Positions 48,741 to 60,074 of a stretch of 64,000 nt of DNA are shown piece by piece. The stretch is from Lunularia cruciata (Eukaryota; Streptophyta; Marchantiopsida; Lunulariales; Lunulariaceae). The stretch is taken from the NCBI GenBank assembly GCA_948567375.1, contig OX419762.1, forward strand, positions 9,430,001 to 9,494,000. Reading direction: 5' to 3'. The notes beneath the pieces were generated by a model, which saw only the letters and a list, made by a program, of their open reading frames with translations, ran no database searches and was not told the origin of the DNA. The translations under genes and the position numbers were made by a program. Within the stretch, counting starts at the first letter, position 1. The number at the start of each line of letters is the position of its first letter.

Positions 48741-49395
48741 ATTCTCCTGTCAGTTTGTTTCCAAACGCAATTAAGCAGTCTGCAACGGAAATAGAAAAGC
48801 CGTTGACAGATTGTGGCGGACAATTGAAAGTGAGCTACGACGATTTAGGCAAGGCTGAGACAAGTTCCTTGACATGGCTCGTTTGCTACGGATGGCCAAC
48901 CCAACGACATTATGAACCGCAGATCTACAACATTAAATGAAATCGGACATCGACTGAACATTTATAGAAGGGATACATATCGAAATGCTTAGGCATGCCG
49001 CTATATCACTGAGTTGTTACTACGGAAATGGGATTGTGATCGCAGAGAGCCAAGCTCGCATATTAGGGATACAAGAAAGTTTAGCACAAACCCCCCAAGT
49101 CGTAGAGGACTCGAAAGACAAGACGAGACGAGCTTCATGCATAGTGACCCTTGATGTTGTGCAAGGTAATATTGCTCATCGCCGGTTTACGTTTCACATA
49201 TCTGCGACGATTGAGCGGAAGAGTTCGTACTTGTACTTGAGTGATCAGCATTCAAACTCTCAAAGTCCACTCTATACTCTATACTTGGCTGCAAGATTTT
49301 GTTCGGTGTTGAGGAGGGGATTGGGCTACCTTACAAGAGGAGTAAATTTGGGATTGCAAATTTTAAGAGATAAGTTTTGCCAAGTGATACTATAG
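48740..49395 (+). pseudogene. Third NLR fragment (NB-ARC ARC2 part)
   Basis: LKVSYDDLGKAETSSLTWLV near 48825-48880 is the counterpart of LRVSYDDLGKPEQEVFVDLA in the first pseudogene. The DNA matches well there (GTGAGCTACGACGATTTAGGCAAGGCTGA). Downstream the frame 48985-49395 reads through a segment (IQESLAQTPQVVEDSKD, VTLDVVQGN) in the position of the MHD-region and linker of the first copy. No GLPL motif and no LRRs follow before the 118-bp repeat array. The fragment is in the same orientation as the other two, indicating a former head-to-tail cluster. Confidence 0.6.
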
Positions 49396-49690
49396 AGTAC
49401 ATTCAATTACGAGGACGTAAACATTGGGGTGGCAAGAGAGTTTAATAAAGCAACACAAGCACTACACCATTTATTTTGCCAAATGATATTATAGAGTACA
49501 CTCAATTATGAAAGTATAGATATAGGGTCAGGTCGTAAACATTGGGGTGGCAAGAGAGTTTAATAAAACAACACAAGCACTACACCATTTATTTTGCCAA
49601 ATGATATTATAGAGTACACTCAATTATGAAAGTATAGATATAGGGTCAGGTACACTCAATTATGAAAGTATAGATATAGGGTCAGGTGGG
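49381..49690. repeat. Near-identical 118-bp tandem repeat with nested 38-bp repeat
   Basis: CGTAAACATTGGGGTGGCAA starts at 49416 and again at 49534. The two units are almost identical over 118 bp, and a partial third copy of the ACACTCAATTATGAAAGTAT segment follows at about 49651. A partial, more diverged unit precedes at about 49381. High identity implies a young expansion, in contrast to the decayed DNA on both sides. It lies exactly between the last NLR fragment and the LINE-like element. Confidence 0.9.
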
Positions 49691-49859
49691 AGAGTTTAAT
49701 AAAACAAAATAAGCACTACATCATTTGTCTATGGCTAGCTCAATTGACTAGACTATCTCATCCTTATGCTCATTACATATTATGATCAGAGAGGGAGTAC
49801 AATTAAAGGTTTTAGATCATCAACCTGAGTAGTTTTTATGTGTTGATAAGTTACTTTTT

Positions 49860-52290
49860 GCACAAGCTTTGTGCATTGCACCTCGCCTCTATTCAAGAGG
49901 GGTTTCAAGGACTATATATGAGCATCTTGAAGATTACTTTTGGGCAGATGATCATTCTAGTGGACTTACTGAACTATTTCAAGTGGTTGCAGCAATAACT
50001 TGGAGAGATATTCATAGATCAATTAGTCGGGTGTTAGGTGCTAGTCTACTTCTTGCAATGGAGAAGGACATTGGGACATTAGATTCATTGCTATTGGAGA
50101 GATTTTTTTGTGCTTGGTTAGCCACACCATTATACTTCAGCATCATTCTCACTTCCTACAACACCTTAGTCCACATAAGTTTGGAGTAGCTACACCTAGA
50201 GGGTGTGAGGCTATATCTCTAAGCATTAGGGCACTCTTATATATCTATCTGGAGTGTGTTGTCCTATAGGTGGATGTTAAGGAATGCTTTTAATAACATC
50301 TCTTATGCATCCATCTTTAAAGAGTTTAGGGAGGCTGGTGGATCCTTGGTGCATCTTATTCCGTTTGTGCGGTCATTATATAGTTCTATTGCTTCCCTTT
50401 ACTACAAGCATGGTTGGTCATATGAAAGAGTCACCATCTTGGAGTCAGTTGTTGATATATGACAAGGAGATCCTTTAGGGGGATCTTTATTTGCCATGGC
50501 TCACTTTAGAGCTCTCTTATCTACTACTTTGGTCATGCCAAGTTTTATATTTCTCTCCTTGGCAAACAATACACAAAATTTTTGCCCCGCAAATTAGATT
50601 AGGTAGGCCTTTGATCACTTGACTAGTGAGCTACATCTTATAGGCTTGAGAGTCAAGGTGTCAAAGTGCAAAGCATGGTCCCCTTCAAGTATCTTTCCCA
50701 CCTTGAGCTTCCAAAAGGGATGTATCACATCTATTGATGGACTACATATAGTTGGAGTGCTAGTAGGATCTAATGATTTTGTCACACACTTCTTAGACAT
50801 TGCCCTTGTAGAGGATATTCTCCATGTAAATGACCTTCCTCTACTAGGAGATTCATATGTGGCATTTGGTATACTCTCTTCTAGCATTTCTTGTTGATCA
50901 ACTTACCTTCTTAGCATAATTTCCCTTTCCTTGACCTTCCTATCGAGTTTGAGAGCTTTTGATAAGAGAATTATGGGAGTCTTTGGTGATATCATTGGAC
51001 CAAGGACATTTGAGTGTGTGACAAGGAACTTGGCATGTACATAAATATCTCTTCAAATCTTGTGCAGAGGGGTAGACCTATTATCTATGGAGAAGAAGAC
51101 ACAGATCATTTTAGGTAGTTAGGCTCTCTTAACACCCCTACTTTCCTCCCAATTTTTTGTTGTTGATAGGCCAATTTTGGAGACGTATGTGATCAAAGTG
51201 GAGGAGGGATCCTTTTCTTACGGATGTTATTGTGGGAAATGAGAGATAGTCTATCCACATAGATCCTTCCATCCTTTGCTTCACTTTTGTCAGATTGGAC
51301 AAAACATTTGCAATTTTCTTTGATGGAGTGACAATGTAAGCATTGCTCCATTCTCTCTGAGTTGACCGGTCCATTCCTTGGTCCATTGGAGCACGTCTTT
51401 GCTCTTGCTTTGGCAAGTGTGCAGGCTCTTGGATCCTAGCTCAACTGTCCATTATGGCATTTTGACTTGCACCATCTACTTTCTCTTCAACAATGAGGTT
51501 CCTCCTAAGTTTGGTCCACCCATTTGCATCTTCATTACTCACTTGTGAGTGTGGTTGTACACTAAATCCATATGGCATAGTGTTCTTTTGGAGGACAAAG
51601 GATAGCTCTCCATGACGCCATCATGGCCATAGTGTTTACTATGGCACAAGAGAGTGGATACCTTGCTTGGAAGAAGTGCTTGTGTGCTTGTAGACAACAC
51701 ATGTCAGAGTAGACTTATACTTGGTCCAAAATGATTAGGTGATAGTGGAAGATGGTGTGGTTATAGACCCTACACGTGATGTGATTTTGGAAGGAGTGAT
51801 TATTCATCTCCTTGGATGTGCGGCAAGCAAAGCAGCAGCAAGTAAGCTCTCCAAGTATACGTGTATGCAACAAGGTCACCTCTTTGTTCCTCTAGCTTTG
51901 GAGTTATATGGAGCAGTGGACATGGCGTTTGATACATTTGCTAGGGAGTGCACTAGAGCTTATCATATTAGATGTTAAGGAGTATCACTCTCACTCTCAT
52001 TCTTTGTAGCATAGTTTAGACAACGTGTGTCCAATGCTCTAGAAAGAGCATTGGTTGGTGCAATCCATAAGAGAGCAATCACACTAGGTGATGCTTCTTG
52101 GGTGCTCTAGTAGTTTGTAGACCTTACAACTTGCATTACTCATATATCTTAGGTGTAGTAGAGTATATTTCTCATATTGATACTATTGGGACCTAGCCTT
52201 ATTTTACCTCTTTTGTCTCTCCCTTGTATGGCTTGATGGGGTCTTCCCATCCTTTCTGTTTCCTACTCGGTCACCTTTTCTCTCTATGCT
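49860..52290 (+). mobile_element. Decayed LINE-like (non-LTR) element: reverse transcriptase and C-terminal region
   Basis: Plus-strand frames show conserved blocks in order: LYSRGVSRTIYEHLEDYF, ITWRDIHRSISRVLGASLLL and AMEKD (49870-50080); LRNAFNNISYASIFKEFREA and GGSLVHLIPFVRSLYS (50285-50390); then QGDPLGGSLFAMAHFRALLS (about 50462-50520), a reverse-transcriptase block; then ANNTQ where a catalytic ADD-type motif is expected; and LIGLRVKVSKCKAWSPSSIF to VAFGILSS (50640-50880). Near 51735-51980 comes VEDGVVIDPTR and HLFVPLALELYGAVDMAFDT, then RVSNALERALVGAIHKRA (about 52025-52080), which I associate with the C-terminal, possibly endonuclease-like region of this RT group. The catalytic Asp residues at the NAF and ADD motifs look lost and the blocks lie in different frames, so it is dead. 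Its tail recurs at 31.2 kb. Confidence 0.7.
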
Positions 52291-55200
52291 TGGGACTAAA
52301 TGCAAGCCAAACAAGAGAATGAAGGAGTACTAATAAAAATTGTGTGCTCATGCATTAGAATCATTGTGGGCAATGGTGCTTGCTGTCCTTCACTCTTTGC
52401 TTGTGGAGAAGTTTAGAAATCCTACCTCTCTCTGTCTCATCTCATGTGCCGCTCCCCAAAGAACTTTGTACCCATGATCTCCTACCTTGGTTAGCTATGG
52501 ACCTTTGTCAACCAGCACCATTATGATGCACCATTCTTCTCACTTTCAACAAAGTGAATATCCCTTCTACATGGTACAAGGTTTCATGGTCGTCCTCCAT
52601 AAAACCCAAACAAGGAAAATCCTCCTCATATGACAATTCAATTTCCCTACGAAAAGGCATAGGATAATTCACTTTCCTTTGAAGAATTGACTTGCCAAGG
52701 TTTTTTGTCACACTATGTTAGCTTCAGCAACTCTGCATGTTTATCAAAAGCAGCAGCGTTAGAAAGGAGAATCATTTAAATCTTTTCTTCTTATCTTTAT
52801 CAATTTTCTACTCTGATATTCTAAGCAGATTTCTTTATATTTGAAGGATTGAAGATTATACATATTAGGTGGCATCTATAGGGGAGATATAAATTTTTGG
52901 TTATCCTCGGTGGTCAACTTGTCAAGACAGGTAGGTAGGTGCCTCTTGGTTAAATTTGGAAAGGATCATATGCTTATATGTATGCAGATAAGTCTTATTG
53001 TGACATGCTTTTTAGTTATTGAGTTCAGTTCATATCTAAACTCAAGCAAACTGGACTACTAACAACATCTCATTCTTCTAATTGTATCTTTACCTTGAGA
53101 GTCGTTTCCAGAGTTCAAGCATACGAGATCAATCAATTGTGCTCTTGACAGTTTTTCAACATGAGATTGAACTCTATTACAACAAGTGTGGGTTCATAAT
53201 AAAAAGTAGTGCTCAATAGCTTGTGTAGTAATTTAACACACTTTCCGACTCTTTGACGCACTTCACCACTATGACGGAAATCAGCCTGAAAATTTGATCT
53301 GTTTTATCGCCAAATTTCCCAATACTCCAATATGGCTTGAAAAGTTACTCTGTCTAACACATAATAAACCATTGACTTTTGTATCATCCATCTCTTAAAA
53401 TCGTGTCTCAATGAACAGATTCAACATTGGATGTTTGACTTATTGTGTGTGTGATCAAGGTCCATTATCTAACGCTTGAGTTCTAGAATGGGACATTTGA
53501 GTTCTACACTTGAATATCCGTCGTTAATGTATTTTATATATAAAGATGTTAAACTGAATATAATCAGTATATATATCGAGAAAAATTATATAAAATGTAG
53601 AAGCTAATATACTATAAAAAAGGAATGCTAGATAATTCCTAAGATTCCAAATGGAATAAAGTAGAGAAATAATAAATATTAGAATCACTCGAGCTCACTA
53701 TAATTAAAATTTTCAAAGCTTATCTTTAGTTGAAATAGATTCCAAAAAAAATTACTACAATATCAATAGCCGTCTAGTATATATATACATGTAAATATAA
53801 TGGAACAAATGTATTCCATAAATCTTAGATACTTTATACCTCTAACATAAAATAAAATAAAATATTTAAATATAAAAATATAATATAATATAATTATATA
53901 ATCATAAAATCATAAAAATATCCTAGGATTTTGGAATTTAGAACTCAACCTTAAATCTTAAGCCCTCAATTCAAGTCTAATTCAAGACACTAACAAGAGT
54001 AACAAGAAGAAACAAAAGTAGAAGTCATAGATGCTATAAATCTTAACATGGGACTAACAATACTCCATAAGTCTTGGTCTGGGTCTTGGAATGGAAGTCT
54101 TGGTCTTTTTCTTGACTCAATATATGTACACAAATCCATGTGCTAAAACTACAGTTTAAGATGAAGAATTTGTGCATTTCAAGACAAATACTGTTGTTGT
54201 GTGTGTAGCCAATACAAACTAGAAGCAACATAGAGCACCAAGTGAAGAGTGGAAGCTTTACTTTGTGTAGAAACAATGAGCTTATATTTTCTTCTTGAGT
54301 AGACGGAGCAATGCTTTTGCAAAGCATTATAAGCATACTGCTTGTGTGATCTACTCTATAAAAGATGAGGTAAACCATTGTTTATAAAAATACCCTCATG
54401 GGAGTATCATAGTAGGGAATTGAAATTCCAAATTTACAAGAAAATTATGGAAGTATAGTGGCCCCCATAAAAGTTGTATGTTTACATGTAAAAGAAGTAA
54501 GGGGTTTCAATTACTACTCCATTAAAGTTCAACAAGCAATGACATTTTGAGGCGGGAAATTTATTTATTCAAGGCAAGAAATCTTTATGTGGAAGATCTT
54601 TTACCTACAAAAAGGTGAATGATTCTACACTTTTCATCAAATACCACCTGACCATTTATAGAATAAGTGCTCTTCCTTGTGAAGGAAACTTCTCCATCAA
54701 TAGTGGGCCTCTATACAAGGGAAACAAAGTACAATCCACTAAGCCTATATACCATGGAAATCCTTTCCTTCCGTACATAGTTGAAATTCTTGCACTCTCC
54801 TCAATCCAGTCCATTGCACCTTCTTCCTCATAAGAGATAGTTTGGTGATTATTTTTGAGTGAACTTGATGGTAGACCAAGTTTTCAGGCTTTATTTTTGT
54901 TATGACCAAATCTAGTGTTATTGCAACTTGCAATTGTCTCACTATGTAAGCTTTCCAATATACTATCTTGGAAAGCCTAGTCTTATTGAAACCTAGAAAT
55001 TATGAGAATATCCATACCTTACTCTTTATTATTAGTCTCTATCCTACTAGTAAATGGTTACCTAATATCATGTATAGCAAGATAAAATGATCTCTTTTTG
55101 CATTTTCCACTCTCTTTATATAGTGGAAGATGTGGTCGTTCCTAACTCTTGTTGTATTTTTTGTATTGGTTATCTCGAAAGAGATTAAATTTTCTACTTG

Positions 55201-57200
55201 TGGACTAGTAGGCATGGTCTTTACTATCTCTACCACAGGTGGTATCAATGTTGTAAGATTACATGTTCAACAATCTATACATGAGTATAGAGAGAAAATA
55301 TAATCTATAAACATATAAAATAATTCTTGGGTAATATGAGGAGAATAGATGTCCAATTGATCAACTCTCATTTGCAAATATATCTTGATCAAACAAACAC
55401 ATTTGAAAATATAATTTGATTAAAGAAACATATGTGGATGACAAGCTAAGAAAGTCCAATTTTTGACGTGTGGTATTTTGTGGACTTTGGAAGCTAAGAA
55501 GGAAAAATGAAATTATGGGATTAAATTTTTTTATTCAGTGAGCAAGGTTGAGCAAAGGAAGCACAATTCTAGAATATTAGCTTGGTAATAAGAAGCTAAG
55601 ACTAAAAATTTATATTGTGGAATTATGGTTTTTGAAAAGGAAGTAGAGACAAAATAATGACTCAATAACACAACCCAGCAATATCTTGCTCCAAAAATAA
55701 GAAATAATGAGCAAAGCCACTCTTTTATCTCTTTAGGGAAAATAACAAAGTTGTAGATTGAGCAATTGGATTCCAAGATCTAGAAGTTTTATTTTTCTTG
55801 TTGACTTATGTTGTACTTATACATAATCCAATGACAAAGATTCATCTATATCTTTGTTTTATATCTACATTTTGAGCCTTGTTAATTGCTTGTTGAGATG
55901 TCCGCCTGATAAGTCAAATTAAGAGTAGAAGTTGAAAGATCAAATTTATTCCCAAAGTATAGTTGGTTGTACCTATGATGGAATTTTGGTGTGCAAAACT
56001 TGCAATTCAACAATGGCAATTGCTGGTAATCATGAAACTAGAATCAAAATTTGCAAAAGTTGTGATCCAAAGTCATAGTTAGAAATAAGTACAGTTCCAA
56101 AATTAGAATCTTGTAGGACAATGATTCTAGAATTGTACTTTTCTTTCAATATTCTTCCATGTAAGCACAAATCTTATGACAATATTTGTCATTCTTCCTT
56201 GAATAATTTTACTTGGACCAGAATTTTGGAATGATGATATTTTGACTCTTGGCTTTGCTTTTTGTTCACTTTTATATTACAAATTTGGTCTACATCACAA
56301 ACATCTCAAACTTCATGATTATCTCCACTTTTTTTTTCTCTATACTCTTATACCTTTGATAAATCACTAAGCATTAACATCTTCTCCCCCTTCTCCTGTA
56401 GTTTCTACTAATTTTTATTTCATAGGTTTTTCCTCTTCTTATTTGAAAATATGCTTTTATTGCCTTCTACTTCATGGATATGATAATAAGAGATCAATTG
56501 CCTTTAATGCTCTAGACCTCATTTATTTGTGAAGCTTTTCCTCCTCAACCATATGTTCACATACTTCCCATATTATATAACATATTTTTATTGTGTTGTT
56601 TAATATGTCCTATTATCTCTCACAAGATTTTCCCTCTTTCTTTTTTGCAGCAAGATCCTTTACCATCTAGTTCTTGCTCTCTTTTCTTACCCTAGAAAGA
56701 TTGAAAAAAAGGTATGGGCTAATCACGACCTTATTGCTCTTCATTTCTTAGCTCTATGGATTGTTTATTGTTAGCTGTCTTTGGTCAAAAGAGAGAGGCA
56801 AAAAATGCACGCCAAAGAAATTGATTGCTCACTCCTCCCCAAGATCCAACTACAAGCTTTTAAATAGCAACAACTTACACATATACTATTGGAGCTTGAA
56901 TTAAAATGGCACCAAACTTGTACTCCAATGGATCCTCTTTAAGGGATTTAGATCGTATGCTTCCTAATTACCAAACTTGAAAAAACCTAATATTATTATT
57001 TATTGTCACTACCTCTTTGTGTTGGGACTTGGTAATTTTCACACTTACTACCTTCCTTGGATGTGGTGGCCATATCTCAAGCTCCTTCTTTGGAATCAAA
57101 CCCTAATTCTCCATCATGTCACATGTTACCACCATGGTAGGCCTCTATCCTTCTATCATCAAAAGTTATGAGTGTAGAATTTGAATGAAACATTACTAAC
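52291..57200. other. Mostly AT-rich intergenic DNA, no gene recognised
   Basis: Nearly 5 kb with only short, mutually overlapping open frames (for example near 54.05-54.38 kb minus and 54.6-54.95 kb on both strands). The part 53.5-53.95 kb is very AT-rich. No element ends, RNA genes or domains were seen. Confidence 0.45.
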
Positions 57201-57204
57201 ACTA

Positions 57205-57760
57205 AGGCTATGAAATTTGTTGAGTTATCATGAATCACAATAACATTGAGCAAGTCAAAAATTTTACATGTGGATCACCTATCTTATAGGTATGGGCTCT
57301 TGGCTACAAGAGTTATGATGTCCTGTCACCTCTTTCTATCCTTTGTAAGATTCAAATGGTTTTAATCACACTTTTTCTGAGGCCATACATCTTGTTGAGT
57401 TGCCATGAGTCATTGGAACACCCGGCAAGCTAGCATTGGCAAGATGTAGGTCCACCTATCTGATAGTTATGGATGCTTGGCTATAAGAGTTCTGATGTCT
57501 TTTCCACTCTTTCTATCTTTTGTAAGATTGAAATGGTTTTAATCAGACTTCTTTCAGGCTGTACAATTGTTGAGATATCATAAATTACTAAAACATCCAG
57601 CAAGTGATGCATTGATTAGATTTTGTCCACCTATCTTATAGTTATGGACACTTGGTTTAAAACATTTATGACATTCTTTTCCCCTTTCTATCCTTTGTAA
57701 GATTGAAATGGTTTTAATCACAATTCTTTGATGTGTTATGCCTATTCATTTCTTGACAAA
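57205..57760. repeat. Satellite-like tandem array, unit about 176 bp, about three units
   Basis: CACCTATCTTATAG-type sequence occurs at 57276, 57453 and 57628, at 177 and 175 bp spacing. Each is followed by TATGG-CTTGG, TATGA or CTGATGTC, CTTTCTATC-TTTGTAAGATT and AAATGGTTTTAATCA, and preceded by TTGTTGAG and a CATGAATCAC/CATAAATTAC-type block. The units are diverged but collinear. The unit length is in the nucleosomal range typical of plant satellites, though only about three units are present. Confidence 0.8.
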
Positions 57761-57840
57761 TTGGTATGCTGAACTCTTATGTCAAATAAGTTTGTTGGTT
57801 CTATCCGTAGAGTTACTCTTATAAAGAGTCTCTCTCTTCT

Positions 57841-58018
57841 CATTCTCCAAAATACTATTAGATTGATGAATGATTTGTCTTCCTTCAATATTGTTTTGCT
57901 CTCCAATTTGCTTGGTTCTCTCTCTCTTTGCATTCTCCAAAATACTATTAGATTGATGAATGATTTGTCTTCCTTCAACATTGTTTTGCTCTCCAATTTG
58001 CTTGGTTCCCATATCTAT
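57841..58018. repeat. 90-bp direct tandem duplication, open on both strands
   Basis: CATTCTCCAAAATACTATTA starts at 57841 and again at 57931, and the two 90-bp units are almost identical. Because 90 is a multiple of three, frames stay open on both strands. The minus-strand reading repeats KQIGEQNN-EGRQIIHQSNS. No start context, domain or splice structure supports a gene, so it is annotated as a repeat only. Confidence 0.85.
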
Positions 58019-58860
58019 CACTTTCTCTCCTCCCATTTATCTCCAAGTTTCTACATCAAGGATAGCATAGAGATCTTATTCTAAATTCAATTCTAGAATC
58101 CTTGTTCCAGGTTTTACTTTTTTATCTGCTTTAATTTTTTTCTCATTTTAAATTTAGATATTTTGCACTTTTGGACATAATCTGACCACAATTTTGGAAT
58201 TTAGGTTTTAAGTTTAACTCCTTTTTTCTTGTATTGTTATATTCTATTCTAAGATTTTTCAAAAGTGATTCTTTATCAAAAGTGAGAGTTTTTTTTTCTT
58301 ATTGAAGCTTTGCAAGAGCAGATTTAAATGGAGCAGTCACAAGGATAAAGAAAATTTGGAAATGAGAAAAATATTTCCAGATTGGTGAAACGCCTTGAAG
58401 CAAAGCCCCAAAGAACTGGAATAAGACGTTAAATGACTTCCTAGTGAGGTATGGTTTCATACAAGATATCTCACACTATAATGTTTAGACCAATTTTCTT
58501 CTGAAAAATTGAGCCCATTTACATTTTCGTCCTAGTATAAGTTGATTCGTCTGATTGAACTTTACAAGTAAAGAAACCACATTTAGTTATCCACTTTAGA
58601 ATTTTTATTATATTATGAAGTCCAGTTACATTTCCGTTAATATTATGTTATAGGATATTTTCTTATATCCGATTTTATATTTCTTGACGATCGTTATGTC
58701 GTCGTCGTAAGTTGAGAAGTTATAACCGGTATCTTTCTTGTAGATTTAGAGAATAGTCCCTTTGATCCGTCCTTATCTTATCCTTCCCCTGTACGTTAAG
58801 AGATCAAATGCGCTGAGACTTCCTTTATGGATTTGATATGGAGGGTAGAACCTTGCTTTG

Positions 58861-58888
58861 TAACAACTCTTTGTAGAAAGAGTTGTTA
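58861..58888. other. Perfect 12-bp inverted repeat (hairpin-capable)
   Basis: TAACAACTCTTT, then GTAG, then AAAGAGTTGTTA: 12-bp perfect arms with a 4-base loop, about 320 bp upstream of the B3 gene start. It lies in a segment with LTR-like or promoter-like features (TATTTTATTTTATTTCTAAT just after it). No T-run follows as in a bacterial-type terminator. Its role is unknown. Confidence 0.6.
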
Positions 58889-59208
58889 ATATATTCTCAT
58901 TTATTTTATTTTATTTCTAATAGATCCCAGTTAGTCAAGAGGTCATTGTCGCAGTCTCTCTGCAATCTCCTTGTGAGTACGGAGTTTAGTGCTTTTCTGT
59001 CATACCTGAATTAGAATGTTAATAAAGAAATATGTCTTCTTTTAATTTGCACTGCATGCGCATGCATAAATTCCAACTCCTTGGTCACCACATGAAGTAT
59101 ACTTCGTGACAGAACCTTGTATTTGGAATCGTATGTAGGTCTATCAAACGAGGTTTGTCTATTTATTCAGTGCGAAACTTGATCATCTAGTTGCCACGGA
59201 CAGAGAAA

Positions 59209-60074
59209 ATGGAAGATGCTTTTCTTAACGATCCAATTTTGACTGACGAATTGGAGTTGGCACTTATTGGTGAGTTGGAGGGAGAAAACACTCGCACAGA
59301 GACAGATACGGGACAAGAGTATATTGACAAAATCGATGACACTCTTTCTCCTGTAGACAACAATGTCATGTTACTCCAAAGTGATACGGACAATCTGGCC
59401 GTGGGACATGAACCTCAAAACAAAATTAAGAAGACGCTACCTCCCGGGGACTTTCAGTGTGTGATGTTGCGGCACCACGTAAAAGTTTCTTTCTGTCTGG
59501 TAAAACCATATGTTTATCGTTTAATTTGTTTACTTGAAGACTGATATTGTTTTGGTCTCTTCCTGTTCAACATTCTGACTTGAAGGCGATAGTGTTCTAA
59601 GATTTTTCCCTTCCAGTTTAAAACTCTAGCATCCCACTTGTATAGGAATTGCGGCAATCAATGATGTTCTTTGCTTTCTGCTAGTGAAACACTTTCTGAA
59701 CTCCTGTGCATGAACCAGAACATACCCAGCAAGTTTCGCAAGCAAAACCAGTTTCCTGCTGTAGAGACTTTGATGAAGTTGGAAAACGAGGAAGGGAAAA
59801 CATGGGATGTTAAGTATCTGCCAAAGAGTCGTTCTTTCAGTGCTGGATGGATTCATGTGGTCAAAGAGAACAACCTGGATCTCGGAGACATTGTAACCTT
59901 TCGCATGGAGCACCCATTCAAATTTAAGGTAACAAAATGTTCACCACACATGATAGCTTATTGTTTATACAGTTTGTTACAACGGATGAGAGTGTATCAG
60001 ATTGACCCCCTTTATCTCAATGCATTCTGTAGATGTACGTAAAGAAGAAGGACGGCTCTACATCCGAAAGCTGA
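59209..60074 (+). CDS. B3-domain DNA-binding protein (small, three exons)
   Basis: Three phase-0 exons fit together: 59209-59499 (ATG at 59209, 97 codons), 59719-59928 (70 codons), and 60033-60074 (ends TGA). The product is about 180 residues. Residues 1-80 are acidic (MEDAFLNDPILTDELELALI). From about residue 84 a B3 fold is readable: FQCVMLRHHVKVSFCL / NIPSKFRKQNQF across the first junction, then TLMKLENEEGKTWDVKYLPK, FSAGWIHVVKENNLDLGDIV and TFRMEHPFKFK / MYVKKKDG across the second. This matches the HV...FWLxIPSKF, LSAGW, GD.xxF and FKVxI landmarks of the plant-specific B3 domain found in REM-like transcription factors, which bind DNA in the nucleus. Donors are CTG/GTAAAA and AAG/GTAACA; acceptors are AACCAG and TCTGTAG. 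Only one B3 domain is present. The target and role are unknown, and upstream noncoding exons are possible. The 5' flank has AT-rich and hairpin sequence. Confidence 0.78.
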
